Assembly: GCA_016786525.1 (NCBI GenBank)
Contig: JAEUVW010000387.1
Location: 1-6,053, forward strand
Origin: Chitinophagaceae bacterium
Lineage (GTDB): Bacteria; Bacteroidota; Bacteroidia; Chitinophagales; Chitinophagaceae
Length of the DNA stretch: 6,053 bases
Reading direction: 5' to 3'
Made by a program: the position numbers and the translations under genes. Below are positions 1 to 6,053 of the stretch, one piece after another. Below the pieces are notes generated by a model. That model was not told where the DNA came from. It did not search any database and saw nothing but the letters and a program-made list of their open reading frames with translations. Each line of letters opens with the position of its first letter. Position 1 is the first letter of the stretch.

Positions 1-3000
1 ATACCGTAACCAATTGCATGGCGGTCTATATCGCCACTTTATCGGCAAAAAGCCAGATGCGGATTACCGCAGGCCCGGCTAACAATACCGCCTGTGCCAG
101 TGCTGCAGACGGTGCCATCACTGTTACGGTCAGCGGAGGGGCTACTCCTTATACTTATTCCTGGTCCAGCGGCGAAAGCACCAAGGACCTGAGTGGCAAA
201 AATGCCGGGACCTATACCCTTACTGTTACCGATGCCAATTCCTGTGTGGCTACAGTAGCCGTACAATTGACCACAGACTCTTCAAAACTGCTGAACCTGA
301 CACCAGGCACCATCGTTAAGGCGACCTGCAATACTGCTGCAAATGGCAGCATCGCAGTGACCGTCAGCGGCGGTAAAGCACCGGTTACTTATTCCTGGGC
401 TCCCGGTGGTGCTACGACCAAAGACCTGGTGAATGTGACTGCAGGAACCTACACGCTGACTGCAACAGATGCGGTGGGCTGTACGAAGCAACTGGTGGCT
501 ACCATCGCCATCGATACCGCAGTGGCCATCAGGGGAACGGTAGACTCTACCAAAGCCTCCGGTTGCGCCAGCAGTGCTTCCGGTGCTGTATATGTTACCA
601 TCAGCAGGGGAGCGGCTCCTTATACCTATGTGTGGAAAAAAGGAACCACTACTGTAGGGACAACAGAAGACCTGACCGGTGTTACAGCCGGTACGTATAC
701 CCTCACTGCTACAGACAATAACGGCTGTACAGCGGTGCTCACAGCTACAGTTGGTGTACTGCCCTCAGGTGTAACGGTGACACTCGACTCCCTGACTAGA
801 CCTACCTGCTCCGTGAGTGCGGATGGTAAAATCTATACCACTACTACAGGCGGATTAGCGCCTTATACTTACCTGTGGAGTACCGGCGCTACTACAGACG
901 ATATTACCAATGCCAACCCCGGTACCCTGGTACTTACGGCTACCGATGCGAACGGATGCCCCGGGCAGCTGACGGTAAACCTTACCTACGATACCGCCAA
1001 AACACTGGTGGTCAAAACAGACTCTACAAGAGGAGCCGGTTGTACTGTGGGCAAAAGCGCAGCGCTTTATATTACCGCTTCCGGTGGCACTACTCCTTAC
1101 ACTTACCTGTGGTCTGACGGGTCTATGCTGCCAGACCTGATCAATGTAGTGCCTGGTAATTATACTGCCACAGTAACAGATGCCCGTGGTTGTAAAGCAA
1201 CTGCAGCGGCAACTCTGGGTGTGGATACTGCTTTGTCTATCAAAGGTGTGATCGACTCGGTGATCGGTGCCGGTTGTATCGGCAGCAAATCGGGTAAGAT
1301 CTACCTGAGCGTAAGCCGCGGCGTATCTCCCTACACGTATACCTGGTCTAACGGTGCGACAACCGAAGATATACTGGATGCAGCTCCCGGCGCTTACAGT
1401 GTCGTTATCGGCGATGCAGCAGGTTGCTCCAAAACATTGAGCACCAGCGTAGGCGTAGATGCAGATAAGAAGATCATCATTACAGCAGACTCTGTCCGTG
1501 GTGCTACCTGTACGGTGGGTGCCAACGGTGCTATCTTCGTCAGCATCAAAGGCGGGCAGGCTCCTTATGCTTATTCATGGTCCAATGGTGCTGTTACCGC
1601 CAACCTGGTCAATGTAGTCCCCGGCTTCTATACGCTGACGGTCATTGACGCCAACGGCTGCTCTGCAGAATTGAGCGCGACGATCGGTGTAGATGCAGCG
1701 AAATCCATTAAAATAGCAGCAGCTTCCATCAAAGATGCCGGTTGCATCGGCAATGCTTCCGGTTCGATCAGCGTAACGGTCAGCGGTGGCGTGGCCCCTT
1801 ATACCTACCTGTGGTCCAATGGTGCGACCACAAGGGATATCAGCGGCCTGGTTCCCGGCAGCTATACCCTTAAGGTAAAAGACCTTGCCGGTTGCAGCGA
1901 GGAATTCAGTACCAATATCAATGTAGATAAGGACAACGAGATCAAGATCACCGCCACTTCAATAGTAGCGGCCAAATGTACCGAAAGCAGTTCCGGCAGT
2001 GTGAGCGTAAGCGTGAGCGGTGGTGTTCCTCCTTATGCCTACTCCTGGTCTAACGGTGCGACCACCAAAGACCTGAGCTTTGTAAAATCGGGCAGTTACC
2101 TGCTGAATGTCACTGATGCGATCGGTTGTACCGGTCAGCTGAGTGTGAATGTAGGGGTGAACAATTCAAACCCTGTGGTGGTGAAGCTGGATTCTGTAAA
2201 AGCCGTGGGCTGTAAGGATACCGCTTCCGGTGCCGTATACATCAGTGTCAGCGGCGGTACCAGTCCTTATACCTACCTGTGGTCTAATGGTGCGACCACC
2301 CAGGATATCGTCGGCGTGGTGAAAGGAGCCTATATGGTACAGGTAACGGATGATGCGGGTTGCTCTGACAACCTGAGCGCCAATGTAGGCGTCTCCACAC
2401 CGATCGTGGTCAGTGCAGACGTAAACCCTGTGACCTGTAATGGCGCCGCAGACGGAAGCCTCGCAGTGAAAGTCAGCGGTGGCAGCGGTACCTATGCCTA
2501 CAAATGGACAGACGGTAACCTGAACGCAAGCCGCTCCGCACTGGCTGCCGGTTCTTATACCGTGACGGTAACAGATGCCATTTCAGGATGCGCCGATACC
2601 AAAATTTTTGCGATCACACAAGCGGATTCATTGAAGATCAGCGGTACGGTAGTCAAAGATTCCTGCCTGCCCGGCCCTGACGGAACCATCAGCCTGCTGG
2701 TAACAGGCGGCGTGAGTCCTTATACCTATACCTGGTCAAACGGTGCTTCCGGAGACCTGATCCAGGGCCTTGCCGCCACAAGTTATACGGTTACGGTAAC
2801 AGACTCCAAAGGCTGTACAACAGCGGCTACCTATGTTGTATCTGAGGTGCAATGTGATCTCAGCGTCCGCATCTTCGATGTGATTACCCCGAACGGTGAT
2901 GGTGTCAATGACCTGATGGTGATACAGGGCAGCGAATTCTATCCAAAAAACATCCTGCAGATCGTAGATAAATGGGGAGACCTGGTGTACGAGAAAAGCC

Positions 3001-3146
3001 CGTATAACAATACGTTCAATGGTGTCGATTCAAAGAATGGCAAAGAACTCCCTTCAGGAACGTATTACTACATCTTCAAATTAAACGAGGCCAATAAGAC
3101 CGGTGGCGATAATGTTTTCAAAGGAGCCATCCTGATCAAACGTTAA
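1..3146 (+). CDS. SprB-repeat surface adhesin with T9SS type B C-terminal domain (5' partial)
   Basis: This is the C-terminal part of a large secreted, probably cell-surface, repeat protein of the SprB/gliding-motility adhesin type. The frame is open from position 3, giving 1047 residues to the TAA at 3144-3146. The first codons (TVTNC) read as the end of an SprB repeat, so the true start lies upstream and the ATG at 18 is internal; no signal peptide follows it. Twelve complete repeats follow, each with an SGG-type turn, a PYTYxW core, a G-x-Y-T-x-x-V strand and a D-x-x-G-C end. The protein ends in a type B sorting domain. Such proteins cross the outer membrane by the type IX system; F. johnsoniae SprB is a mobile gliding adhesin. 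Whether this protein serves gliding or only adhesion cannot be told from the window. The PorP/SprF gene 37 bp downstream is its likely export partner. The family assignment is firm; the function is inferred. Confidence 0.93.
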   Translation, partial: TVTNCMAVYIATLSAKSQMRITAGPANNTACASAADGAITVTVSGGATPYTYSWSSGESTKDLSGKNAGTYTLTVTDANSCVATVAVQLTTDSSKLLNLTPGTIVKATCNTAANGSIAVTVSGGKAPVTYSWAPGGATTKDLVNVTAGTYTLTATDAVGCTKQLVATIAIDTAVAIRGTVDSTKASGCASSASGAVYVTISRGAAPYTYVWKKGTTTVGTTEDLTGVTAGTYTLTATDNNGCTAVLTATVGVLPSGVTVTLDSLTRPTCSVSADGKIYTTTTGGLAPYTYLWSTGATTDDITNANPGTLVLTATDANGCPGQLTVNLTYDTAKTLVVKTDSTRGAGCTVGKSAALYITASGGTTPYTYLWSDGSMLPDLINVVPGNYTATVTDARGCKATAAATLGVDTALSIKGVIDSVIGAGCIGSKSGKIYLSVSRGVSPYTYTWSNGATTEDILDAAPGAYSVVIGDAAGCSKTLSTSVGVDADKKIIITADSVRGATCTVGANGAIFVSIKGGQAPYAYSWSNGAVTANLVNVVPGFYTLTVIDANGCSAELSATIGVDAAKSIKIAAASIKDAGCIGNASGSISVTVSGGVAPYTYLWSNGATTRDISGLVPGSYTLKVKDLAGCSEEFSTNINVDKDNEIKITATSIVAAKCTESSSGSVSVSVSGGVPPYAYSWSNGATTKDLSFVKSGSYLLNVTDAIGCTGQLSVNVGVNNSNPVVVKLDSVKAVGCKDTASGAVYISVSGGTSPYTYLWSNGATTQDIVGVVKGAYMVQVTDDAGCSDNLSANVGVSTPIVVSADVNPVTCNGAADGSLAVKVSGGSGTYAYKWTDGNLNASRSALAAGSYTVTVTDAISGCADTKIFAITQADSLKISGTVVKDSCLPGPDGTISLLVTGGVSPYTYTWSNGASGDLIQGLAATSYTVTVTDSKGCTTAATYVVSEVQCDLSVRIFDVITPNGDGVNDLMVIQGSEFYPKNILQIVDKWGDLVYEKSPYNNTFNGVDSKNGKELPSGTYYYIFKLNEANKTGGDNVFKGAILIKR
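57..2855 (+). repeat. Tandem array of 12 SprB-type repeats (75-81 aa each)
   Basis: These are coding tandem repeats within the adhesin gene. The unit boundaries I drew are 57-287, 288-527, 528-770, 771-1004, 1005-1238, 1239-1472, 1473-1706, 1707-1940, 1941-2174, 2175-2402, 2403-2630 and 2631-2855. Unit lengths are 77, 80, 81, 78, 78, 78, 78, 78, 78, 76, 76 and 75 residues. Each unit carries a Cys near residue 12-14, an S-G-G/S-R-G turn near 26-28, a PYTYxW-like core near 31-36, and a second Cys near 62-67 in a D-x-x-G-C context. The remains of a thirteenth unit occupy 3-56. The pattern fits the SprB repeat family, which is expected to form Ig-like beta-sandwiches that make a long stalk. Units are diverged in sequence; they are not identical DNA copies. 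Confidence 0.93.
1005..2402 (+). repeat. Possible two-unit (about 468 bp) higher-order repeat within the SprB array
   Basis: Units 5-6 (1005-1472), 7-8 (1473-1940) and 9-10 (1941-2402) look like three copies of a dimer. Odd units share Thr after the first Cys (CTVG in 5 and 7, CTES in 9). Units 5 and 7 share NVVPG, and units 7 and 9 share PYAYSWSNGA. Even units share a G-C context (AGCIG in 6 and 8, VGCKD in 10), and units 8 and 10 share PYTYLWSNGATT. At DNA level, 1797-1829 and 2265-2297 differ at one of 33 bases and lie exactly 468 bp apart. This is a by-eye judgement: units 8 and 9 also resemble each other, so the phasing is tentative. Confidence 0.5.
2871..3143 (+). other. T9SS type B sorting domain (gliding motility-associated C-terminal domain)
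   Basis: The last 91 residues of the adhesin match the type B CTD family (TIGR04131-like). In order they show ITPNGDGVND, a hydrophobic I-L-Q-I-V strand followed by DKWGD, a V-Y-E-K segment, a Y-x-N-T-F-N-G segment, LPSGTYYYIFKLN, and a final strand FKGAILIKR. The order and the roughly 90-residue length fit the family, as does the ending right at the stop codon. The usual N-R-W-G is K-W-G here, with Asp before it. In the family this domain directs export through the type IX outer-membrane translocon, and type B cargo typically depends on a SprF/PorP-like partner, which is the next gene. The domain has no Cys, unlike the repeats; an extra Cys (2853-2855) sits just before it. Confidence 0.95.
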
Positions 3147-3183
3147 GCACATTTTTTACAGGTAACCCTTAAAAAGAAAAAGA
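3147..3183 (+). promoter_or_regulatory. 37-bp intergenic leader with A-rich translation-start region
   Basis: This is the gap between the adhesin stop and the PorP/SprF start. It holds a T-run (3152-3157) with no stem before it, so it is not a convincing terminator. It also holds an A-rich stretch (3171-3184) running into the ATG. There is no GGAGG-like Shine-Dalgarno sequence; A-rich leaders without one are usual in Bacteroidota. I see no promoter motif, and the gap is short, so co-transcription with the upstream gene is likely. Confidence 0.45.
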
Positions 3184-4158
3184 ATGAACCAGATAATTAA
3201 ATATTCCGCAATAGCCTTCAGTATCCTGGGCAGTACCTCTTCTGCCTTGGCCCAGACAACGGTCACCCCCCATTACTCCATGTTTATGTACAATAAACTG
3301 ATCTATAACCCGGCCTATGCCGGCAGCAGGAACCTGACCAGTGTCAATGCCCTGTACCGCAACCAGTGGGTAGGGGTAGACGGTGCGCCACGCAATTTCA
3401 GCGTGAGCATAGACGGGCCTGTTGGCAGCTACATGAAGCCTTTCCGCCATGTGGCCCTGGGCCTGAGTGTGAGCAATGAATCAGCGGGTGTGCTGAACAA
3501 TACCAACCTGATGGCCTATTACGCCTACCGCATACCGGTAAAGAAAACAGTGCTTTCTTTCGGTTTGCAGGCAGGAACCTCCATGCTTTCTGCAAAGTAC
3601 AGCGACCTGAATCCTTTCCAGTCAGGCGATGCAGCATTGACCAAAGACCTGAAAAATGAAATGTTGCCCAACTTTGGCGCCGGTGTCTACTGGCGCGGCG
3701 ACAATTTCTATGCAGGGGCTTCTGTACCCAATCTGCTGGAAAACTTCTATGACAAAGACAATAAGGCGGTAAACAGCAAAGAAAACCGCCAGATCCGCTC
3801 CTACTACCTGAGTGGGGGCTATGTCTTTACGCTCAGCGAAAACTTCAAGCTGGAACCACAGGTGTTGGGCCGCTACGCCGGCAATGGCAAATACCAGCTG
3901 CCGGCCAGTGCCGACTTCAACCTGTCGGCCATCTTTTACGACCGGCTGATGATCGGGGCTACCTACCGTACAGACCAGTCTGTAGAAGCGCTGATCCACC
4001 TGCAGGTAACGAAAAATCTGAATATCGGTTATTCCTATGACTATGCTACAAAAGTGCTGAACGGTTTCACCGGAGGCTCGCATGAATTTGTATTGGGCTT
4101 TGACTTTGTCAGGGACAACAACAAGTACATCAACCCCCGTTTTATCAATTTGTTTTAA
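3184..4158 (+). CDS. PorP/SprF family type IX secretion outer-membrane protein
   Basis: This complete 324-residue protein has a normal length for the PorP/SprF family. The start gives a good Sec signal peptide: Lys6, a hydrophobic core at about 8-16, and cleavage after Ala-Leu-Ala at residue 23, so the mature protein begins at Gln24. The mature N-terminus carries the family hallmark: HYSMFMYNKLIYNPAYAG (30-47) followed by YRNQWVGVDGAP (58-69). The rest alternates short amphipathic strands and turns, including YAYRIPV, LSFGLQAG and IGYSYDYA. It ends in GGSHEFVLGFDF and a terminal Phe, as expected of an outer-membrane beta-barrel. F. johnsoniae SprF is needed for secretion of SprB, and proteins of this family are often encoded next to type B CTD cargo. 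Here it directly follows such a cargo gene and is probably its dedicated partner; that pairing is inference. It could instead be a general PorP, but the context favours a cargo-linked paralogue. Confidence 0.95.
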   Translation: MNQIIKYSAIAFSILGSTSSALAQTTVTPHYSMFMYNKLIYNPAYAGSRNLTSVNALYRNQWVGVDGAPRNFSVSIDGPVGSYMKPFRHVALGLSVSNESAGVLNNTNLMAYYAYRIPVKKTVLSFGLQAGTSMLSAKYSDLNPFQSGDAALTKDLKNEMLPNFGAGVYWRGDNFYAGASVPNLLENFYDKDNKAVNSKENRQIRSYYLSGGYVFTLSENFKLEPQVLGRYAGNGKYQLPASADFNLSAIFYDRLMIGATYRTDQSVEALIHLQVTKNLNIGYSYDYATKVLNGFTGGSHEFVLGFDFVRDNNKYINPRFINLF

Positions 4159-4188
4159 ACCATTGCCTCACTTCTAAAGTATATACCG
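4159..4188 (+). other. 30-bp intergenic spacer, no promoter or terminator seen
   Basis: This spacer joins the PorP/SprF stop codon to the next ATG at 4189. It contains no inverted repeat, no T-tract and no Shine-Dalgarno-like sequence. It is too short for a typical Bacteroidota promoter with -33 and -7 elements plus a leader, which supports a shared transcript for the two genes. Confidence 0.5.
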
Positions 4189-6053
4189 ATGAAATATAAT
4201 TTTACCAAAATAGCACTGACCTGCCTGATCTCCTCTGCTTCCGTGCTGTCTGCAATAGCCGGACCGCCGCCCAGCGAGGACCTGACAAAGGCCAAATATT
4301 TATACACCCACCTGGCCTATAATGAGGCCATTCCCTACTACGAGAAAGTAGCCGCAACGATGAATGACCCGCAGGTCTACGCAGAGCTGGGCGATTGTTA
4401 CCGCCGTATCAAGAATCCCCAGCAGGCTGTAGTATACTATGCCAAGGCGGTGAATATGAGCGGTGCAGCCCCGGAAGTCAAGCTGCGCTATGCACAAACC
4501 TTGCTGTCGCTGCAAAAGTACCAGGATGCGATACCCTGGCTGAAGCAATACCAGCAGCAGTTTCCTGAGGACAGGAGGGTAGCCAACCTGATCAAAGGCG
4601 CACAGGAAGCCCCGGCCATTTATGCCAGCATCCCCGAAGGGGGCACGCGCTTTATGAACTTCAATACCGACGGCAACGAATTCGGGCCCTCCATCAGGCA
4701 GGGCGATCTGCTGATTACTGCAGATACCATCATCAGCGGCCGGAACAAAAAAGACCACTGGACCGGTAACCCGTTCTACAATATGTACGCCATCAAATGC
4801 GACAGCATGGGCAATACAGGCGATGAGTTCCGCAAGGTAGGCGCAGACCTGAATTCAAAATTCCATGATGGCCCGATCGTGTTTGCGGCAGATGGCAAGG
4901 AGGCTTATTTTACACGGACCAATTTTGTACACCGTTTCCTGGTCGACAATGCCCGTAAAGATGCCGCCGATGTGGTACACTTGCAGATCATGGTGGCCAA
5001 CGGCTACGACAATGCTTCCAATAAGTTCAGCAGCATCAAGCCCTTCCCGTTCAATAACAAAAATTATTCCGTGGCCCATCCGGCTATCAGCCCCAGTGGT
5101 AATGTACTGGTCTTTGCGTCCGATATGCCCAACGCCGAAGGAGGTACAGATCTGTATATGTGCCGCAGGGAAGGAAAAGGGGAGTGGTCTGCCCCGGTAA
5201 ACCTCGGGAAGAATATCAATACGGAAGGAGAGGAAATGTTCCCTTACCTGTATGATGACAATACGCTTTATTTTTCTTCAGACGGATGGCCGGGCCTGGG
5301 CGGACTGGATGTGTACAAGTCCAGCTGGAACCCTTACGACCAGGTATTTTCCGCTCCGGAACACCTGGGTATACCGGTCAACTCTGCTTCGGACGACATG
5401 TCTTATACGATGGCAGGCAACGCCGGCTATTTTGCGTCGAACCGTGTAGCACCCAAAGGAGGGGATAATGTCTATATGTTCAACCGCCAGAAGTCCTTCC
5501 TGGAGCTGACGATCGTAGACGAATATTCGGAGAAACCGGTAAGCGGCTGTTCGGTAACGCTGGAAAGTGTGCCGGATAAGCGCAACCTGACTACAGGATC
5601 TGACGGGGCGCTTTTTACAAGAATATACCCGCAGACCAATTACATGGTGCGCCTGAACCGCCTGGGCTACCAGCCGCAGGTGTTCGACCTGTCCACTGTT
5701 TCGAACAGGAGCAATGACACGATCCATAAATTCATCCGCCTGGTACCCAATACGCAGATCGCTTACAATGCGATTGTGCTGGACAGGGCTACGAACCAGC
5801 CTATAGAAAATCCCTGGGTAGTGATGACCAAAGTAGGATCCGACCAGAAATCAGACTCGGTAATGGTGCCGACCGGCGAAAACTTTAGCGGTATGATGCA
5901 GACAAACGCCGAATACCAGGTGTATGCCGTCAAACCCAATTACTACAGCGATGAGAAATTCATCTCTACAAAAGGGATCATCCCCGGCTCAAACGATGCA
6001 ATCAGGGATACCATTTTCATGAAAAAGCTGGAAGTCGGAGCTGTGATCCGCAT
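4189..6053 (+). CDS. PorE/OmpA-type periplasmic protein: TPR, PD40 propeller, carboxypeptidase-regulatory domains (3' partial)
   Basis: The frame is open from ATG 4189 to the edge, giving 621 complete codons. A Sec signal peptide (Lys2, Lys7, hydrophobic 8-23) probably ends after Ala-Ile-Ala at residue 24. There is no lipobox: Cys12 is too early and in the wrong context. Residues 33-135 read as about three TPR helical pairs (AKYLYTHLAYNEAIPYYEK, then YAELGDCYR and LRYAQTLLSLQKY). Residues 165-431 contain five PD40-like blades, including AISPSGNVLVFASD near 299, LYFSSDGWPGLGGLDVYK (360-377) and GGDNVYMF (424-431). Residues 438-501 form a carboxypeptidase-regulatory-like domain (IVDEYSEKPVSG, then LGYQP), and 524 to about 605 a second similar one. 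In relatives an OmpA-like peptidoglycan-binding domain follows; the frame is cut at VGAVIR, where that domain normally begins. P. gingivalis PorE has these domain types and associates with the T9SS through PorP. A role linking the upstream PorP/SprF protein to the cell wall is inferred. Confidence 0.9.
   Translation, partial: MKYNFTKIALTCLISSASVLSAIAGPPPSEDLTKAKYLYTHLAYNEAIPYYEKVAATMNDPQVYAELGDCYRRIKNPQQAVVYYAKAVNMSGAAPEVKLRYAQTLLSLQKYQDAIPWLKQYQQQFPEDRRVANLIKGAQEAPAIYASIPEGGTRFMNFNTDGNEFGPSIRQGDLLITADTIISGRNKKDHWTGNPFYNMYAIKCDSMGNTGDEFRKVGADLNSKFHDGPIVFAADGKEAYFTRTNFVHRFLVDNARKDAADVVHLQIMVANGYDNASNKFSSIKPFPFNNKNYSVAHPAISPSGNVLVFASDMPNAEGGTDLYMCRREGKGEWSAPVNLGKNINTEGEEMFPYLYDDNTLYFSSDGWPGLGGLDVYKSSWNPYDQVFSAPEHLGIPVNSASDDMSYTMAGNAGYFASNRVAPKGGDNVYMFNRQKSFLELTIVDEYSEKPVSGCSVTLESVPDKRNLTTGSDGALFTRIYPQTNYMVRLNRLGYQPQVFDLSTVSNRSNDTIHKFIRLVPNTQIAYNAIVLDRATNQPIENPWVVMTKVGSDQKSDSVMVPTGENFSGMMQTNAEYQVYAVKPNYYSDEKFISTKGIIPGSNDAIRDTIFMKKLEVGAVIR

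Noticed and set aside
57..2855. Regular spacing as a CRISPR array or other non-coding repeat
   Set aside because: The period is about 234 bp, the units are diverged in DNA but conserved in protein, and a single frame runs through all of them.
3152..3157. Run of six T after the adhesin stop, as a possible terminator
   Set aside because: No inverted repeat precedes it, and the next gene begins within 32 bp; read-through is more likely.
3622..4083. A 153-codon open frame on the minus strand inside the PorP/SprF gene
   Set aside because: It is antisense to a clear signal-peptide-bearing barrel gene, has no recognisable domain, and is explained by the codon use of the + strand gene.
4300..4758. 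A 152-codon open frame on the minus strand opposite the TPR region
   Set aside because: It shadows the PorE-like gene; its translation shows no domain and no sensible start context.
5278..5727. A 149-codon minus-strand frame, with short + strand frames at 4865-5200, 5252-5449 and 5286-5468
   Set aside because: All overlap the well-supported PorE-like frame in other phases and look like out-of-frame translation.
1..6053. A wholly undescribed biological system
   Set aside because: All three genes belong to recognised families linked to type IX secretion and surface adhesins. The novelty lies in details of repeat organisation and gene grouping, not in a new system.

Overview
The window looks like part of a Bacteroidota chromosome, most plausibly from the Chitinophagales or a neighbouring order, though the exact taxon cannot be fixed from the sequence. 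Three pieces of evidence support this: a tandem-repeat SprB-type surface protein with a type IX secretion (T9SS) type B C-terminal domain, a PorP/SprF-family outer-membrane protein, and a TPR/PD40/carboxypeptidase-regulatory protein of the OmpA/PorE type. There are also no Shine-Dalgarno sequences ahead of the starts, which is usual in this phylum. All genes lie on the + strand and coding density is about 99%.

Layout: (1) Positions 1-3146 hold the 3' part of a large SprB-like adhesin gene. It enters from the left already in frame; the ATG at 18 is an internal Met codon. The visible part encodes the tail of one repeat, twelve complete repeats of 75-81 residues (57-2855), and a T9SS type B sorting domain (about 2871-3143). 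(2) Positions 3184-4158 hold a complete 324-residue PorP/SprF-family protein, 37 bp downstream. (3) From 4189 to the right edge, 30 bp further on, runs a gene for a periplasmic protein with a signal peptide, TPRs, a probable five-bladed PD40 propeller and two carboxypeptidase-regulatory-like domains. It is cut at residue 621, just where an OmpA-type peptidoglycan-binding domain would be expected.

How they fit together: the short gaps and lack of a visible terminator suggest one transcription unit encoding a T9SS cargo, its likely outer-membrane partner and a periplasmic component. In Flavobacterium johnsoniae, SprF is required for secretion of the type B CTD cargo SprB. In Porphyromonas gingivalis, PorE has the same domain types as the third gene here and is associated with the T9SS through PorP. 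The arrangement is therefore a recognisable adhesin/export cassette rather than an unknown system. The most interesting local detail is the repeat array: its core units have a fixed 78-residue length, a conserved cysteine pair, and hints of a two-unit (about 468 bp) higher-order periodicity. No RNA genes, mobile elements, CRISPR arrays or convincing promoters or terminators were seen.
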